From: Dendrolimus kikuchii
Lineage: Eukaryota; Arthropoda; Insecta; Lepidoptera; Lasiocampidae
DNA: 64,000 nt
NCBI GenBank assembly: GCA_019925095.2
Contig: CM034409.1
Span: forward strand, 2,359,001-2,423,000
Direction: 5' to 3'
The notes under the pieces: model-generated
The model's input: the letters and a program-made list of their open reading frames with translations, nothing else
The model's database searches: none
Told to the model about the DNA's origin: nothing
Position numbers and translations under genes: made by a program
Shown here: piece by piece, positions 22,481-32,657 of the stretch
How the letters are laid out: each line of letters opens with the position of its first letter
Position numbering within the stretch: position 1 is the stretch's first letter

Positions 22481-22968
22481 CATACATACATACATACATA
22501 ACTTCACGCCAGTTCCCTTGCGGGGTAGACACGAACAACAGAGTGCCATTTAGGCTTATTCTTACACACCTCACTTGCCTCTTTGACATTCATAACTCTT
22601 GTCATGCAAGCTCGTCTGTTCTTAAGGCTCCTGACATCACCTTCTGCTAGTACACGATCAATTTGATCATGGAAGGTGTGTCGTGGCCTTCCACGAGTTC
22701 TGCATCCATCCACTTTTGCATTGTATATCTGTTTAGTCATTCTTTCCACATGCCCGAACCACCGGAGCATTCCTTTCCTTACCTTCACACCGACACTCTC
22801 TTTCAGACCAACTCTCTTTCTTACTTCGGTATTACGAACGCGGTCCGCGAGCGTCACTCCGCAGATTTTGCGCAGTGCTCGGATCTCGACCGCGTTTACT
22901 CTACATTCATGCTCTCTCTTCCATACCCAACTCTCGCATCCATACGTGAGCGTAGGTACCAGCACCGC
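22481..22968 (-). pseudogene. Family R (RTE-type LINE) 3' fragment, copy 6
   Basis: The minus strand encodes an uninterrupted 153-residue C-terminal piece, LVPTLTYGCESWVW through GRPRHTFHDQIDRVL to YPARELA. It is flanked by an exact 12-bp target duplication ACCAATTATCTA (22469-22480 and 22969-22980). The RMHDER motif is missing (ERMTKQ instead). 5'-truncated, so dead on arrival. Confidence 0.9.
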
Positions 22969-22980
22969 ACCAATTATCTA

Positions 22981-23722
22981 ATTGGAAGACAAATCCATTT
23001 TTTAAAGAACTAGAACACAAATACGCTCGTGCGTTGCCAAAAAAATAAGCGCGATATTTTGTCTAATTTAACAGACGTTTTTGATGATACTGGCATGTAG
23101 GTACGTATGTGTTGGAATCGAGTACTAGAGGCGCAGCGGGAACTTATCAGGAGCCAACCAAGAAAATAATAGTCCTGCCTGGTCTGGCCATTCTTGCGCC
23201 CCCCGGAGTCTACGCCCTGTGCCTGGGCACCAGTAGCACTGCCCTATTTACGTCACTGGTCGCCGGGCATATCCTACTTAAAAGTATATAATTATTAGAT
23301 CAGTATTCTAGTAGAACAAGAGCATTCAGAATAATTGTGCTTTATAAATAAGCATCCTCTTTTGTTCTCAGAAAATAGCTTTGCCTATTTTCAGCTATTA
23401 TGAGTAGCTTTCCAAGCAATTGTATAAAATTGTTTTTTGTGACCATTCTCCTGAGAAATAATTAATTGCTAATTATTAAACAAGAAATATGGCAATTATA
23501 ATCATAAATTGCTTTGTTTCGTAATTGGGTCATCTATTTTTCTGTTTGTCCCGACTTGCTTATTTATTACCGCAGTTTTCATTGTGCGACCTTTTGTAAA
23601 TTACTCGTGTAGAAGTTTTAATGGGGATTTAAGGGATTTTACTCTATAGGGAGTTTTAAACGGACTTTTCGAGATACGGTGGGATCGTAATATTTAGTAG
23701 TTGGAAAATTTAAGCTTAATAT
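22981..23722. other. No recognised feature
   Basis: A 60-residue open frame at 23109-23291 lies in a GC-rich patch but has no recognised family. The rest is AT-rich. Confidence 0.3.
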
Positions 23723-24188
23723 TGTTACGAGTTATGGGACTCGAATTAAAATGCCGTTGGAATTACTATAGAATTTATTAGAACTATACAAACACGTATA
23801 ACACAGGTACAAATATAACCGGACGCAATAAGTCCAAATGTAATGCACAATTCAATAACACGCGTAAATTCCGTCCTTATATAGCTCATTGAATGTACAC
23901 GTCTTGCTCGTATCGTAAGCGTCGCTTGACTGCCTCACCCCTCCGTTCGGGCATTGTTTTTATACTCAACTATACAAATACAAAATGCCATACCTGCCAA
24001 GCGCAGACGCAATTTTCCAGAAAACGTAATCCGCACACCTGCTTAATTATTCCTGCGAACGGCCATAAACTAGTACAATACACAATAGATGGTTTTCCTA
24101 AGTAAACAAAAGAAGTCCAAATGCGGGAAGGTAATAAACTGTGCTTTATGGCGGGCAGGTGTGCATTCACTTTTGTCGGCATGTAACA
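23723..24188 (-). mobile_element. Family L solo LTR, copy 3
   Basis: 466 bp from TGTTACGAG to ATGTAACA, left flank ATAT. The right flank (TTAC) does not match, so the two ends may have recombined or decayed. This copy shows the uninterrupted site where an RTE inserted in copy 1. Confidence 0.75.
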
Positions 24189-24245
24189 TTACTATAGACA
24201 AATAAGTAAATGTTTAATATATTACACATATTTATTTAAAGACAG

Positions 24246-24391
24246 GAGCCTTAAGAACAGACGAGCGTGCATGACAAGAGTTATGAATGTCAAAGAAGCA
24301 AGTGAGGTGTGTAAGAATAAGCCTAAATGGCGCTCTGTTGTTCGTGCCTACCCCGCAAGGGAACTGGTGTGAAGTTATGTATGTATGTATG
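24246..24391 (+). mobile_element. Family R, copy 7
   Basis: Last 145 bp of the RTE-type element with a three-unit ATGT tail. Flanked by an exact 13-bp target duplication TATTTAAAGACAG (24233-24245 and 24392-24404). Confidence 0.9.
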
Positions 24392-24404
24392 TATTTAAAG
24401 ACAG

Positions 24405-25012
24405 ATAGTATTTTCTAAGGGAGTTCCGAAATGTAGGTAATGTTTTGGCCTCTCTGACAGTAAGAGGCAACGCATATATTTAAGTTAATTACGGAACTGA
24501 TGTTTTAATTTAATACTTTCTTGATGTAAAATTGCATAAGAAAGATAGAAAAAACGTTTATTTGGTCTTCATATAGCGAGACACATGGCGATGAATTATA
24601 CTATGTAGGTATATACCAAAAAAATGTCTCGCGATGGTATCAAGTAGGTGCAGTTAAGCATGTGCCAAGCAATAGGTGCCTGACGCTGGTTGTCAACTGT
24701 ACCCTAGGACGGACATATCTCGCACTGTTATTTATATATATAGTATGAATGATTATAAATTACATACATAGATTATTATAATTACTATAAACATAATTAG
24801 TGCTGAGCAAATTAGGTACGATTAAGAACTCGGCCGGAACGAACCAACCACTTAGTCAGTTTTCTGACCTAATCTGCATATTGTTACAATTACCACGTGC
24901 TAACAACGGTGAAGGAAAACATAATAAAATTAAATCTAAACACTACAAGAACTGAATATTTCGATCTGTTATAAACTGCATTAAATAACTATAGGTATTT
25001 ATTGCATGATAT
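24405..25012. other. No recognised feature
   Basis: AT-rich, no repeat recurring in the window. Confidence 0.35.
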
Positions 25013-25461
25013 TTTTACGAGCTACACAGTACAGGAGTTTATTAGAACCGTACAAACACGTATAAAACAGGTACAAATATACTGGATACAACCAGTAACA
25101 CTGCATGATTAAATGACATGTGAAAAAGTCCGTCACTATATCGCTAATCGAAAGTACTAAGCACGTCTTGCTAGTATCGTAATCGTCGCTCGACTGCCTC
25201 ACCCCTCCGTTCGGTCATTTTTTTATACTAAACTGTATAATAGAACAAAGGACCGTGTTCACCGAGTTAATCCGCACACCTGGCAAGAAAGGATTAGTTC
25301 GACACTAATGACAGCCATAAAAGAAGTAGAAAAATAATAGCATGTTTTTATGAACTACAAATTCTAAACACAAAGTAAACAAAAGAATTCCTAAATCCGG
25401 TGGAAATAAAACTGCGTTTTACGACCTGCAGGTATGCGCATTTCTGTGTCAGTATGTAACA
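25013..25461 (-). mobile_element. Family L solo LTR, copy 4
   Basis: Degenerate 5' start (TTTTACGAG), intact ATGTAACA end, and exact flanking ATAT duplications (25009-25012 and 25462-25465). It lies about 210 bp upstream of the first dehydrogenase start codon, so its transcription signals point away from that gene. Confidence 0.75.
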
Positions 25462-25530
25462 ATATTTACCATATACGTAACTGATTATTTTTGTTTGGTT
25501 TGATATTTTTTTTATAAAACAATTAAGAAC

Positions 25531-25615
25531 ATATATAAACACATCTTATCTTAACTCACTGATTAAGTAAACAATTATTTTTAAGTCAGTTTAAATAAGA
25601 TTTTTATAACAGTTC
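25531..25615 (+). promoter_or_regulatory. Putative promoter of dehydrogenase copy 1
   Basis: A TATA-like ATATATAAAC at 25531-25540 precedes an initiator-like TCACTG at 25556-25561 by about 25 bp. Downstream, GTAAACAA (25567) and AAGATTTTTATAACAGTTC (25597-25615) recur in front of copy 2 with the same order and nearly the same spacing to the ATG. The conservation supports a shared regulatory region. The exact start site is an inference. Confidence 0.5.
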
Positions 25616-25671
25616 AATACCACTTTTTGAGTGAGGATTACATGTATTCCTTAAATCAGAGGACCGAAACC

Positions 25672-26631
25672 ATGAAGGTCGTTATTACTGGTGCAGCTGG
25701 CTTCTTAGGAGATCGCTTAGCTGATTACCTCCTAGCAGACAACTCACCTATACCTGTGACTGAGTTACTTCTAGCAGACGCATTTCCTGCTAAGAAACGT
25801 TCGGATAAACGTGTTAAGACTATAGTATTGGACATCACAGCTCCTGATGCATCTGACAAGCTTATTGATAACAAATGTGATGTATTTTTCCACCTAGCAG
25901 CAGTCGTAAGTGGACGTTCAGAATTAGATTTTGATCTAGGATTTAGAGTCAACTTTGATGCATCAAGAGCTTTGCTGGAAAAAGCAAGACAAACAATCCC
26001 GACTCTTAAATTTGTATTTGTCAGTACTTTAGCAGCTTATGGAGGTGATTTACCACCTCTTGTCAGCGAATTTGTGGCATCAACACCACAGAATTCCTAC
26101 GGTACAGCTAAATCTATGGTGGAATTGCTTGTAAATGATTACTCAAGACGTGGATTTGTTGATGGCAGAATAGTACGTCTTCCAACGGTTACTGTAAGAG
26201 CAGGTAAGGCAAATGAAGCACTGACCTCTTTTGCCAGTGGAATCATTCGCGAGCCTTTGAATGGTGAAAAAACAGTGTGTCCCACTAGATTAGATCTAGT
26301 TTTGTGGGTTACAAGTCCTGCAACTGTTATCAAGAATATAGCTTATGCTGCTACGTTACCCACTGGTGCCCTAGGACAATGGAGATGTGTTAATATACCA
26401 GGATTCGGAGTGTCAGTTCAAGAAATGCTGGATGCTTTGGAAACAGTTGGAGGCAAGAAAGCACTTTCTCTAGTACGGTACGAACGTGATCCTCGAGTAG
26501 AACTCCTGGTGGAATCCCTTCCGACTAATTTCGATAACTCACGTGCTCTAAGCCTTGGATTTACTGTGGACAAAAACTTCCTGGATGTTGTACGTGCATA
26601 TGTTAGAGACGAATTAAAAAGGAAGGATTAA
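25672..26631 (+). CDS. DenD-like NAD-dependent dehydrogenase (extended SDR), copy 1
   Basis: Intronless 319-residue protein. The Rossmann motif GAAGFLG is at residues 7-13. D36 ends the second strand, which favours NAD over NADP. HLAAVVSG follows at 74-81, a Ser/Thr pair at 118-119, and the catalytic YGTAK at 143-147. The C-terminal substrate region has GFVDGRIVRLP, REPLNG and NIPGFG. The pattern and length match bacterial D-erythronate dehydrogenase (DenD), which oxidises D-erythronate to 2-keto-D-erythronate in tetronate catabolism. I chose the ATG at 25672 because copy 2 aligns from the same methionine and the context (ACCATGA) is good. An in-frame ATG at 25642 would add 10 unconserved residues. 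A cytosolic location is inferred from the lack of a signal peptide. Not seen: partner kinase, isomerase or decarboxylase genes. The insect substrate is unknown. Confidence 0.92.
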   Translation: MKVVITGAAGFLGDRLADYLLADNSPIPVTELLLADAFPAKKRSDKRVKTIVLDITAPDASDKLIDNKCDVFFHLAAVVSGRSELDFDLGFRVNFDASRALLEKARQTIPTLKFVFVSTLAAYGGDLPPLVSEFVASTPQNSYGTAKSMVELLVNDYSRRGFVDGRIVRLPTVTVRAGKANEALTSFASGIIREPLNGEKTVCPTRLDLVLWVTSPATVIKNIAYAATLPTGALGQWRCVNIPGFGVSVQEMLDALETVGGKKALSLVRYERDPRVELLVESLPTNFDNSRALSLGFTVDKNFLDVVRAYVRDELKRKD

Positions 26632-26649
26632 GTGTGAAGTTATTTTTTA

Positions 26650-26655
26650 AATAAA
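26650..26655 (+). terminator. Poly(A) signal AATAAA, dehydrogenase copy 1
   Basis: Canonical hexamer 19 bp after the stop codon, in AT-rich sequence. Confidence 0.6.
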
Positions 26656-26659
26656 TTAA

Positions 26660-26989
26660 CGAAATTGTTCAGTAATATATATCTGAAACCTTCATCATTC
26701 AACCTCTATTTTTCTGCTAATCATGGTACACTATTCCAAGTAAATGCTGTTTGTCTAGTAATTGGATGATTTTTTATGTTGTACGAGACGCCAGCAAGTA
26801 TAATTTAATTAAAATTAAGGAAGGAAGCCCTTGTGCATACTTAAGAATTAACAAAAAAATGAAGACTTTTAAGTAAAAGTTATGTCTACATATAATAAAA
26901 CTGTAGAGGTCGAATTTCTGTACAATGAAAAAAATTACTAAATAAACCGAGTCAGGGGGATGTAAGAAGTGAAATAGAACTAATTTAGA
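26660..26989. other. Intergenic, no recognised feature
   Basis: AT-rich spacer between the dehydrogenase copies. No exon or splice site supports a joined gene. Confidence 0.4.
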
Positions 26990-27192
26990 TTGTTTTCAAA
27001 TTTTTTGTTTCGCTGTCTGTTTGTACGGGCTAATTTCCGAAACGACTGGACCGATTTAAATGAAATTTTGTATGGTGGTAGCTTACATCCCTGGTCAATA
27101 TATAGGATACTTTTGATCCCGAAAAATTAAAGAGTCCCCGTGGAATAGGTAAAAAATGTTTCCACGCGGACGAAGTCGCGGGCAGAAGCTAG
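26990..27192 (+). mobile_element. Helitron-like 3' fragment between the dehydrogenase genes
   Basis: Contains GAAACGACTGGACCGATTT and ends in CGCGGACGAAGTCGCG-GGCAGAAG-CTAG (27189-27192) followed by T. The subterminal stem is intact; the 5' end is missing. It inserted after or during the duplication that made the gene pair. Confidence 0.7.
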
Positions 27193-27402
27193 TCTTAGAA
27201 TAAAATGTTACCGACCATTTGTAAGTTTTTAAAATCTATTGATATATCTGCTTTAATACTAGTTAAAATTTGACATGTCGAAATTTAAATAGTTTTAACA
27301 AACTTAGTTTAAAGTCAATACTTTACGGTAAATTGTTATACACAATTCATAATTGTAGATATTTGGTATACAAACAGTGTGTTTAATTTTTATAATGAGC
27401 TA

Positions 27403-27491
27403 ATTATTAAAGGTCACGAGTTCTTATCACTCAGTTACAATTATGTAAACAAGAGATATTTCATGCATAATTAAGATTTTTACGACAGTTC
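27403..27491 (+). promoter_or_regulatory. Putative promoter of dehydrogenase copy 2
   Basis: TATTAAAGG near 27405 lies about 26 bp before TCAGTT at 27431. TCAGT is the arthropod initiator consensus. GTAAACAA (27445) and AAGATTTTTACGACAGTTC (27473-27491) match copy 1. The second motif begins 79 bp before the ATG, against 75 bp in copy 1. Confidence 0.5.
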
Positions 27492-27551
27492 TAAAACATT
27501 TGTTGTGTGATATTCACGGTTTTTTACAAAACCAAAAAAACTATACCAACC

Positions 27552-28511
27552 ATGAAAGTTGTCATCACAGGAGCAGCTGGTTTCCTAGGAGATCGCTTAG
27601 CGGATTATCTCTTAGCAGATAGTTCACCAATTGCTGTGACAGAACTTCTTCTAGCAGACTATTTACCCGGTAAAGTTCGTTCGGACAAACGTGTTAAAAC
27701 TATAGTTTTGGATATCACAGCGCCTGATGCTGCTGATAAACTTATTGATAGTAACTGTGATATATTCTTCCACCTAGCAGCAGTTGTAAGTGGACGGGCA
27801 GAATTAGATTTTGATTTAGGATTTAAAGTTAACTTTGATGCATCAAGAGCACTTCTTGAAAGAGCAAGACATGTCGTTCCAACTTTAAAATTTGTTTTCG
27901 CCAGCAGTTTGGCTGCGTATGGGGGTCATTTACCACCAGTTATTACTGAATTTGTTGCCTCAACACCACAAAGTTCCTACGGTACGGCCAAATCTATGGT
28001 CGAGCTACTCATCAATGATTATTCACGGCGTGGATTTGTTGATGGAAGGGTAGTACGTTTACCAACTGTCTCAGTAAGAGCAGGTACAGCAAATGAAGCT
28101 TTGACTTCATTCGCCAGTGGGATCATCCGTGAACCTTTGAATGGCGTAGAATCGGTGTGCCCAACAAGGCTAGACGTGATATTATGGTTAACAAGTCCTG
28201 CAACGGTTATCAAAAATATAGCTCATGCTGCTACCTTAACCACTGGTGCTCTTGGACAATGGAGATGTGTTAACATGCCGGGATTCGGAGCGACAGTTCA
28301 AGAGATGCTAAACGCTTTGGAAGTAGTGGGAGGTAAGAAAGCACTTTCTCTAGTGCAATTTGAACGTGACCCTCGAGTAGAGCAACTAGTGGAATCCCTG
28401 CCAACTGATTTTGATAACTCTCGTGCTCTGAGCTTTGGCTTTACAGTTGATACAACCTTCCTCGAAGTTGTCAGGTCTTATGTAAGAGACGATCTGAAAA
28501 GAAAGATCTAA
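27552..28511 (+). CDS. DenD-like NAD-dependent dehydrogenase (extended SDR), copy 2
   Basis: Intronless, 319 residues, in the same direction as copy 1 and separated from it by 920 bp. By hand alignment it differs at about 51 positions (84% identity) with no gaps. GAAGFLG (7-13), D36, HLAAVVSG, Y143 and K147 are all kept. Changes cluster at 37-42, 107-110, 126-132 and the C-terminus. In the first 23 codons there are 12 silent differences and no amino-acid change, which indicates long purifying selection on both copies. The frame continues upstream for 15 codons without an ATG, so the start at 27552 (CAACCATGA) is clear. The function is inferred from DenD similarity. The two enzymes may differ in substrate or in expression. 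Confidence 0.92.
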   Translation: MKVVITGAAGFLGDRLADYLLADSSPIAVTELLLADYLPGKVRSDKRVKTIVLDITAPDAADKLIDSNCDIFFHLAAVVSGRAELDFDLGFKVNFDASRALLERARHVVPTLKFVFASSLAAYGGHLPPVITEFVASTPQSSYGTAKSMVELLINDYSRRGFVDGRVVRLPTVSVRAGTANEALTSFASGIIREPLNGVESVCPTRLDVILWLTSPATVIKNIAHAATLTTGALGQWRCVNMPGFGATVQEMLNALEVVGGKKALSLVQFERDPRVEQLVESLPTDFDNSRALSFGFTVDTTFLEVVRSYVRDDLKRKI

Positions 28512-28561
28512 CGATTGTTTTATTTAAACAAACATAGATATACACCTATTTTTAAATCTAC

Positions 28562-28567
28562 AATAAA
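28562..28567 (+). terminator. Poly(A) signal AATAAA, dehydrogenase copy 2
   Basis: Canonical hexamer 51 bp after the stop codon. Confidence 0.6.
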
Positions 28568-29254
28568 GCTATGATTCCCTGAATGTCGTACGTCGATTTT
28601 TAGAGCACAAATTTGAAATGTATTGTTTGTTTCTTTTAATTGGTAAAAACGTGTCTCTATTATTATGCCATCAATCTTACTGTTATTAAAATTAGCATAA
28701 TATGTGCCTTGCCCCCGGGAAAATCTGTTTAGTAAAAGTTCTCTAAAGCTTTATTTTTTTCTTTACAAGTCGTTAAATTGTATTCACGTTAAAATATAAA
28801 ATATTCATTGTATTGATACATTTTCAAATACAACCAATTAATCAGAATACATTTTAAAATTGTATCTAAAATATATTTCAAACTAAATTGCTACGTTGAA
28901 AATATGTAAAAATCTTTACCCGCTGTGCAAACAATTTAACTGGTTTATTTTAAGAGTAGCTTTAAACTGATTTTGTAACTCATTGTTGTTACTTTATTTT
29001 TCTTATATTTTTTAAAGGTTTTAAATGTTTCTTGTGAAATTAACATTTATTTCATTCTTAACAGTTATGTAATGCTCTTATGTAACAAGACACTAAATGT
29101 TATCTCATTCATATACAAACATTGTGGCATCGGCATCAAAAAAAAAGTGATAAGTATATTTGTTATTTGTTTATATATTCTATCACATTGTTACTAAATA
29201 AATTTTACAAAGACTGTAATGTTTTACTTTAAAATCAAATTCCAAAGTTTTATT
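28568..29254. other. No recognised feature
   Basis: About 690 bp of strongly AT-rich spacer between the gene pair and the palindrome. Confidence 0.4.
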
Positions 29255-30835
29255 CAAAATAACTTCCACTGGAGAACTTGTACACTGCTTCGAAACGTGT
29301 TATTGCTGTTAAGGAGAAGAAGCGGCAGGGAACTCCCCAGCAACACATTTAAATATAGTAGTTAATTTTTTTCACGTCACAAACCCTGATTGGGACATGA
29401 GAGGAAAGAAAGATGCATGTATTGATGACGACGGAAATTATGTCATGTTAAATTAGAAGCCTCATGTTTAAAATAGTAAAGGTAGACCAAAAATGAGGTG
29501 AATGAATCACATGAAGATATAACTAACTAACTAAATACTAACATCCAGGGGGGCTTTGTGGCGAAGCCTTAGGTGAGTAGCGACACCTCGGACCTGACTC
29601 CGGGGGCCAAAGCAAGACCCTTGCCTCCGTGTTTGTCTTAACAAGCCGACACGGAGTGGAGATCGCTAGAGCTACGACTCAAGCTCCAGGGGTGGAAGTG
29701 ATAAATGGCATAACGTCAGAAGTAGCATCGGTGAACCTACAGCCTACATCTCTACATCCCTTAGCCACTTACACCCATGGTGCCCCTGTCTTCTAGAGCA
29801 TTTTTTGGGGCTCATGCAACGAGTGCCGAGTCACCGTCTGCCCATTTTCATGTTCCCCGAACATTGCGACGGGCAGACGCCATAGTCCTCACATTCCCAG
29901 ACCCCTAGTACCACTAACTGTTCACCCCAATAGCCCGGCATTTTTTGTTCCTATTTCCTACAATAGTCTTACACTAGGCCGGGGTTTGCCCTTGGGCGCA
30001 TTTACATTAAATTTATCAAGGGGCCTCTACGTGTTAGCCTTCCCATGGCCCCACGCAAGCCCTCCAAAAGTCCGGGCCATGAAAATGGCCCGTGGTCTAT
30101 TCAACATATCTCCATAAATATCTAACATATTTAACAAATTAAACAGTTCCATCAAAGTTCTATCAGATCAAATCTGCCACTTCTTTGCTCTCAGTCTTTG
30201 CACAGGAGAAAATTAATATTGTTATCTAAATAAGTAAGATTCAAGTGCTTTTCAAAATTAAATTTTACATTGGTAATTGTAATGCTTATATTAATTAGTA
30301 TTCAATATTCTTTACACCCTAATTGGCCCAATGGAATTTAACAAATTTCAACGAAAATTAACATCGGGAAAATAATATTTCGAGACAAAACATCACGAGT
30401 TGTGCGATAATTTCGAGACCTCGATTTATATAAACAGCCTCCTACAATACATTATTGGCGTACGTATACACTTGGTAAAATCAGAAAATTCCAACTTTTT
30501 ATTAATACGCTTTCTATTTTATTTTTTATTATTTATTAGCTTCATACCTATGTTTGTAACGGAATCTTTCAAGTTAAATTTGATCGACTTCCCGGTTTCC
30601 GATTGAGCTAAAATTTTGCACGTATGTGTATATAGCGTGAGAATGCAATAATACGGTACCATGGAGCTGATCTGATGATGGAGTCGGATGGTGGCCATAG
30701 GAACTCCTGTACTAAACGAGATAGACCCGCCGTGTTTAGGCTCGTTTTACTTGTCTTGGCTAGCACTCTGCTGCTACATGATATGCAGGATCTCAAAAGC
30801 TTGTATTTAAAAACCTTTTTAAAAAAGCTTATTTT
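29255..30835 (+). repeat. Left arm of a 3.4-kb palindrome
   Basis: This 1581-bp arm is inversely repeated at 31077-32657, also 1581 bp. In the stretches compared by eye I found one mismatch (CAGGGAAC near 29327 versus the inverse of TTCCTTGC near 32581). The arm contains a LINE 3'-end piece (29255-29345), a family B element, and AT-rich sequence. The identical short open frames in the two arms are not genes. Confidence 0.9.
29548..30107 (-). mobile_element. Family B element, copy 2 (inside left arm)
   Basis: Body like copy 1, with the (ATT)n tail replaced by AACATCC and CTAACTAACT. Diverged by a few per cent from copy 1. Confidence 0.65.
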
Positions 30836-31076
30836 TACATAACGTTCCATTTTATCATAAGAGTGTATTTAATTCTTTTTTCAAAGTTTCCACGGAGAAG
30901 GGAATTAAATCAATAAATAATCACAAAAAAAAAATAAGTTAAAAAAAAACTAAAAAAATAACGCTTTTATAGAAAACCCAACTAAAAACTAGAAAATAAA
31001 TTTCGAATGAAAAATAGTATAAGAGAAAATGATTTTATTGTAAAAAAAAGCGTGGGATGCTTTTCAGGATATTATG
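30836..31076. other. Palindrome spacer
   Basis: 241 bp of A-rich sequence between the arms. Positions 30936-31060 match 32872-33003 in inverse orientation at roughly 85-90%, an older inverted repeat than the palindrome itself. Confidence 0.75.
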
Positions 31077-32657
31077 AAAATAAGCTTTTTTAAAAAGGTT
31101 TTTAAATACAAGCTTTTGAGATCCTGCATATCATGTAGCAGCAGAGTGCTAGCCAAGACAAGTAAAACGAGCCTAAACACGGCGGGTCTATCTCGTTTAG
31201 TACAGGAGTTCCTATGGCCACCATCCGACTCCATCATCAGATCAGCTCCATGGTACCGTATTATTGCATTCTCACGCTATATACACATACGTGCAAAATT
31301 TTAGCTCAATCGGAAACCGGGAAGTCGATCAAATTTAACTTGAAAGATTCCGTTACAAACATAGGTATGAAGCTAATAAATAATAAAAAATAAAATAGAA
31401 AGCGTATTAATAAAAAGTTGGAATTTTCTGATTTTACCAAGTGTATACGTACGCCAATAATGTATTGTAGGAGGCTGTTTATATAAATCGAGGTCTCGAA
31501 ATTATCGCACAACTCGTGATGTTTTGTCTCGAAATATTATTTTCCCGATGTTAATTTTCGTTGAAATTTGTTAAATTCCATTGGGCCAATTAGGGTGTAA
31601 AGAATATTGAATACTAATTAATATAAGCATTACAATTACCAATGTAAAATTTAATTTTGAAAAGCACTTGAATCTTACTTATTTAGATAACAATATTAAT
31701 TTTCTCCTGTGCAAAGACTGAGAGCAAAGAAGTGGCAGATTTGATCTGATAGAACTTTGATGGAACTGTTTAATTTGTTAAATATGTTAGATATTTATGG
31801 AGATATGTTGAATAGACCACGGGCCATTTTCATGGCCCGGACTTTTGGAGGGCTTGCGTGGGGCCATGGGAAGGCTAACACGTAGAGGCCCCTTGATAAA
31901 TTTAATGTAAATGCGCCCAAGGGCAAACCCCGGCCTAGTGTAAGACTATTGTAGGAAATAGGAACAAAAAATGCCGGGCTATTGGGGTGAACAGTTAGTG
32001 GTACTAGGGGTCTGGGAATGTGAGGACTATGGCGTCTGCCCGTCGCAATGTTCGGGGAACATGAAAATGGGCAGACGGTGACTCGGCACTCGTTGCATGA
32101 GCCCCAAAAAATGCTCTAGAAGACAGGGGCACCATGGGTGTAAGTGGCTAAGGGATGTAGAGATGTAGGCTGTAGGTTCACCGATGCTACTTCTGACGTT
32201 ATGCCATTTATCACTTCCACCCCTGGAGCTTGAGTCGTAGCTCTAGCGATCTCCACTCCGTGTCGGCTTGTTAAGACAAACACGGAGGCAAGGGTCTTGC
32301 TTTGGCCCCCGGAGTCAGGTCCGAGGTGTCGCTACTCACCTAAGGCTTCGCCACAAAGCCCCCCTGGATGTTAGTATTTAGTTAGTTAGTTATATCTTCA
32401 TGTGATTCATTCACCTCATTTTTGGTCTACCTTTACTATTTTAAACATGAGGCTTCTAATTTAACATGACATAATTTCCGTCGTCATCAATACATGCATC
32501 TTTCTTTCCTCTCATGTCCCAATCAGGGTTTGTGACGTGAAAAAAATTAACTACTATATTTAAATGTGTTGCTGGGGAGTTCCTTGCCGCTTCTTCTCCT
32601 TAACAGCAATAACACGTTTCGAAGCAGTGTACAAGTTCTCCAGTGGAAGTTATTTTG
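31077..32657 (-). repeat. Right arm of the palindrome
   Basis: Inverse complement of 29255-30835. The inner junction is AAAATAAGC shared by both arms; the outer junction is a CAAAATAA boundary. Near identity means the event is recent, gene-converted, or an assembly fold-back. Confidence 0.9.
31805..32364 (+). mobile_element. Family B element, copy 3 (inside right arm)
   Basis: Mirror of copy 2 produced by the palindrome rather than an independent insertion. Confidence 0.65.

Noticed and set aside
23109..23291. A 60-residue GC-rich open frame as a small gene
   Set aside because: No recognised motif, no conserved context, and no second copy to test selection.
25013..25461. LTR as promoter for the first dehydrogenase
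   Set aside because: The LTR is in the opposite orientation and the conserved promoter motifs lie downstream of it, close to the gene.
25627..25671. Upstream start for dehydrogenase copy 1
   Set aside because: Positions 25627-25641 have no ATG, and the in-frame ATG at 25642 adds residues that are not conserved in copy 2. Copy 2 has no ATG at all upstream of 27552.
30400..31512. Identical open frames in the two palindrome arms (68 and about 78 residues)
   Set aside because: They are identical only because the arms are mirror copies. The composition is AT-driven and no family is recognised.
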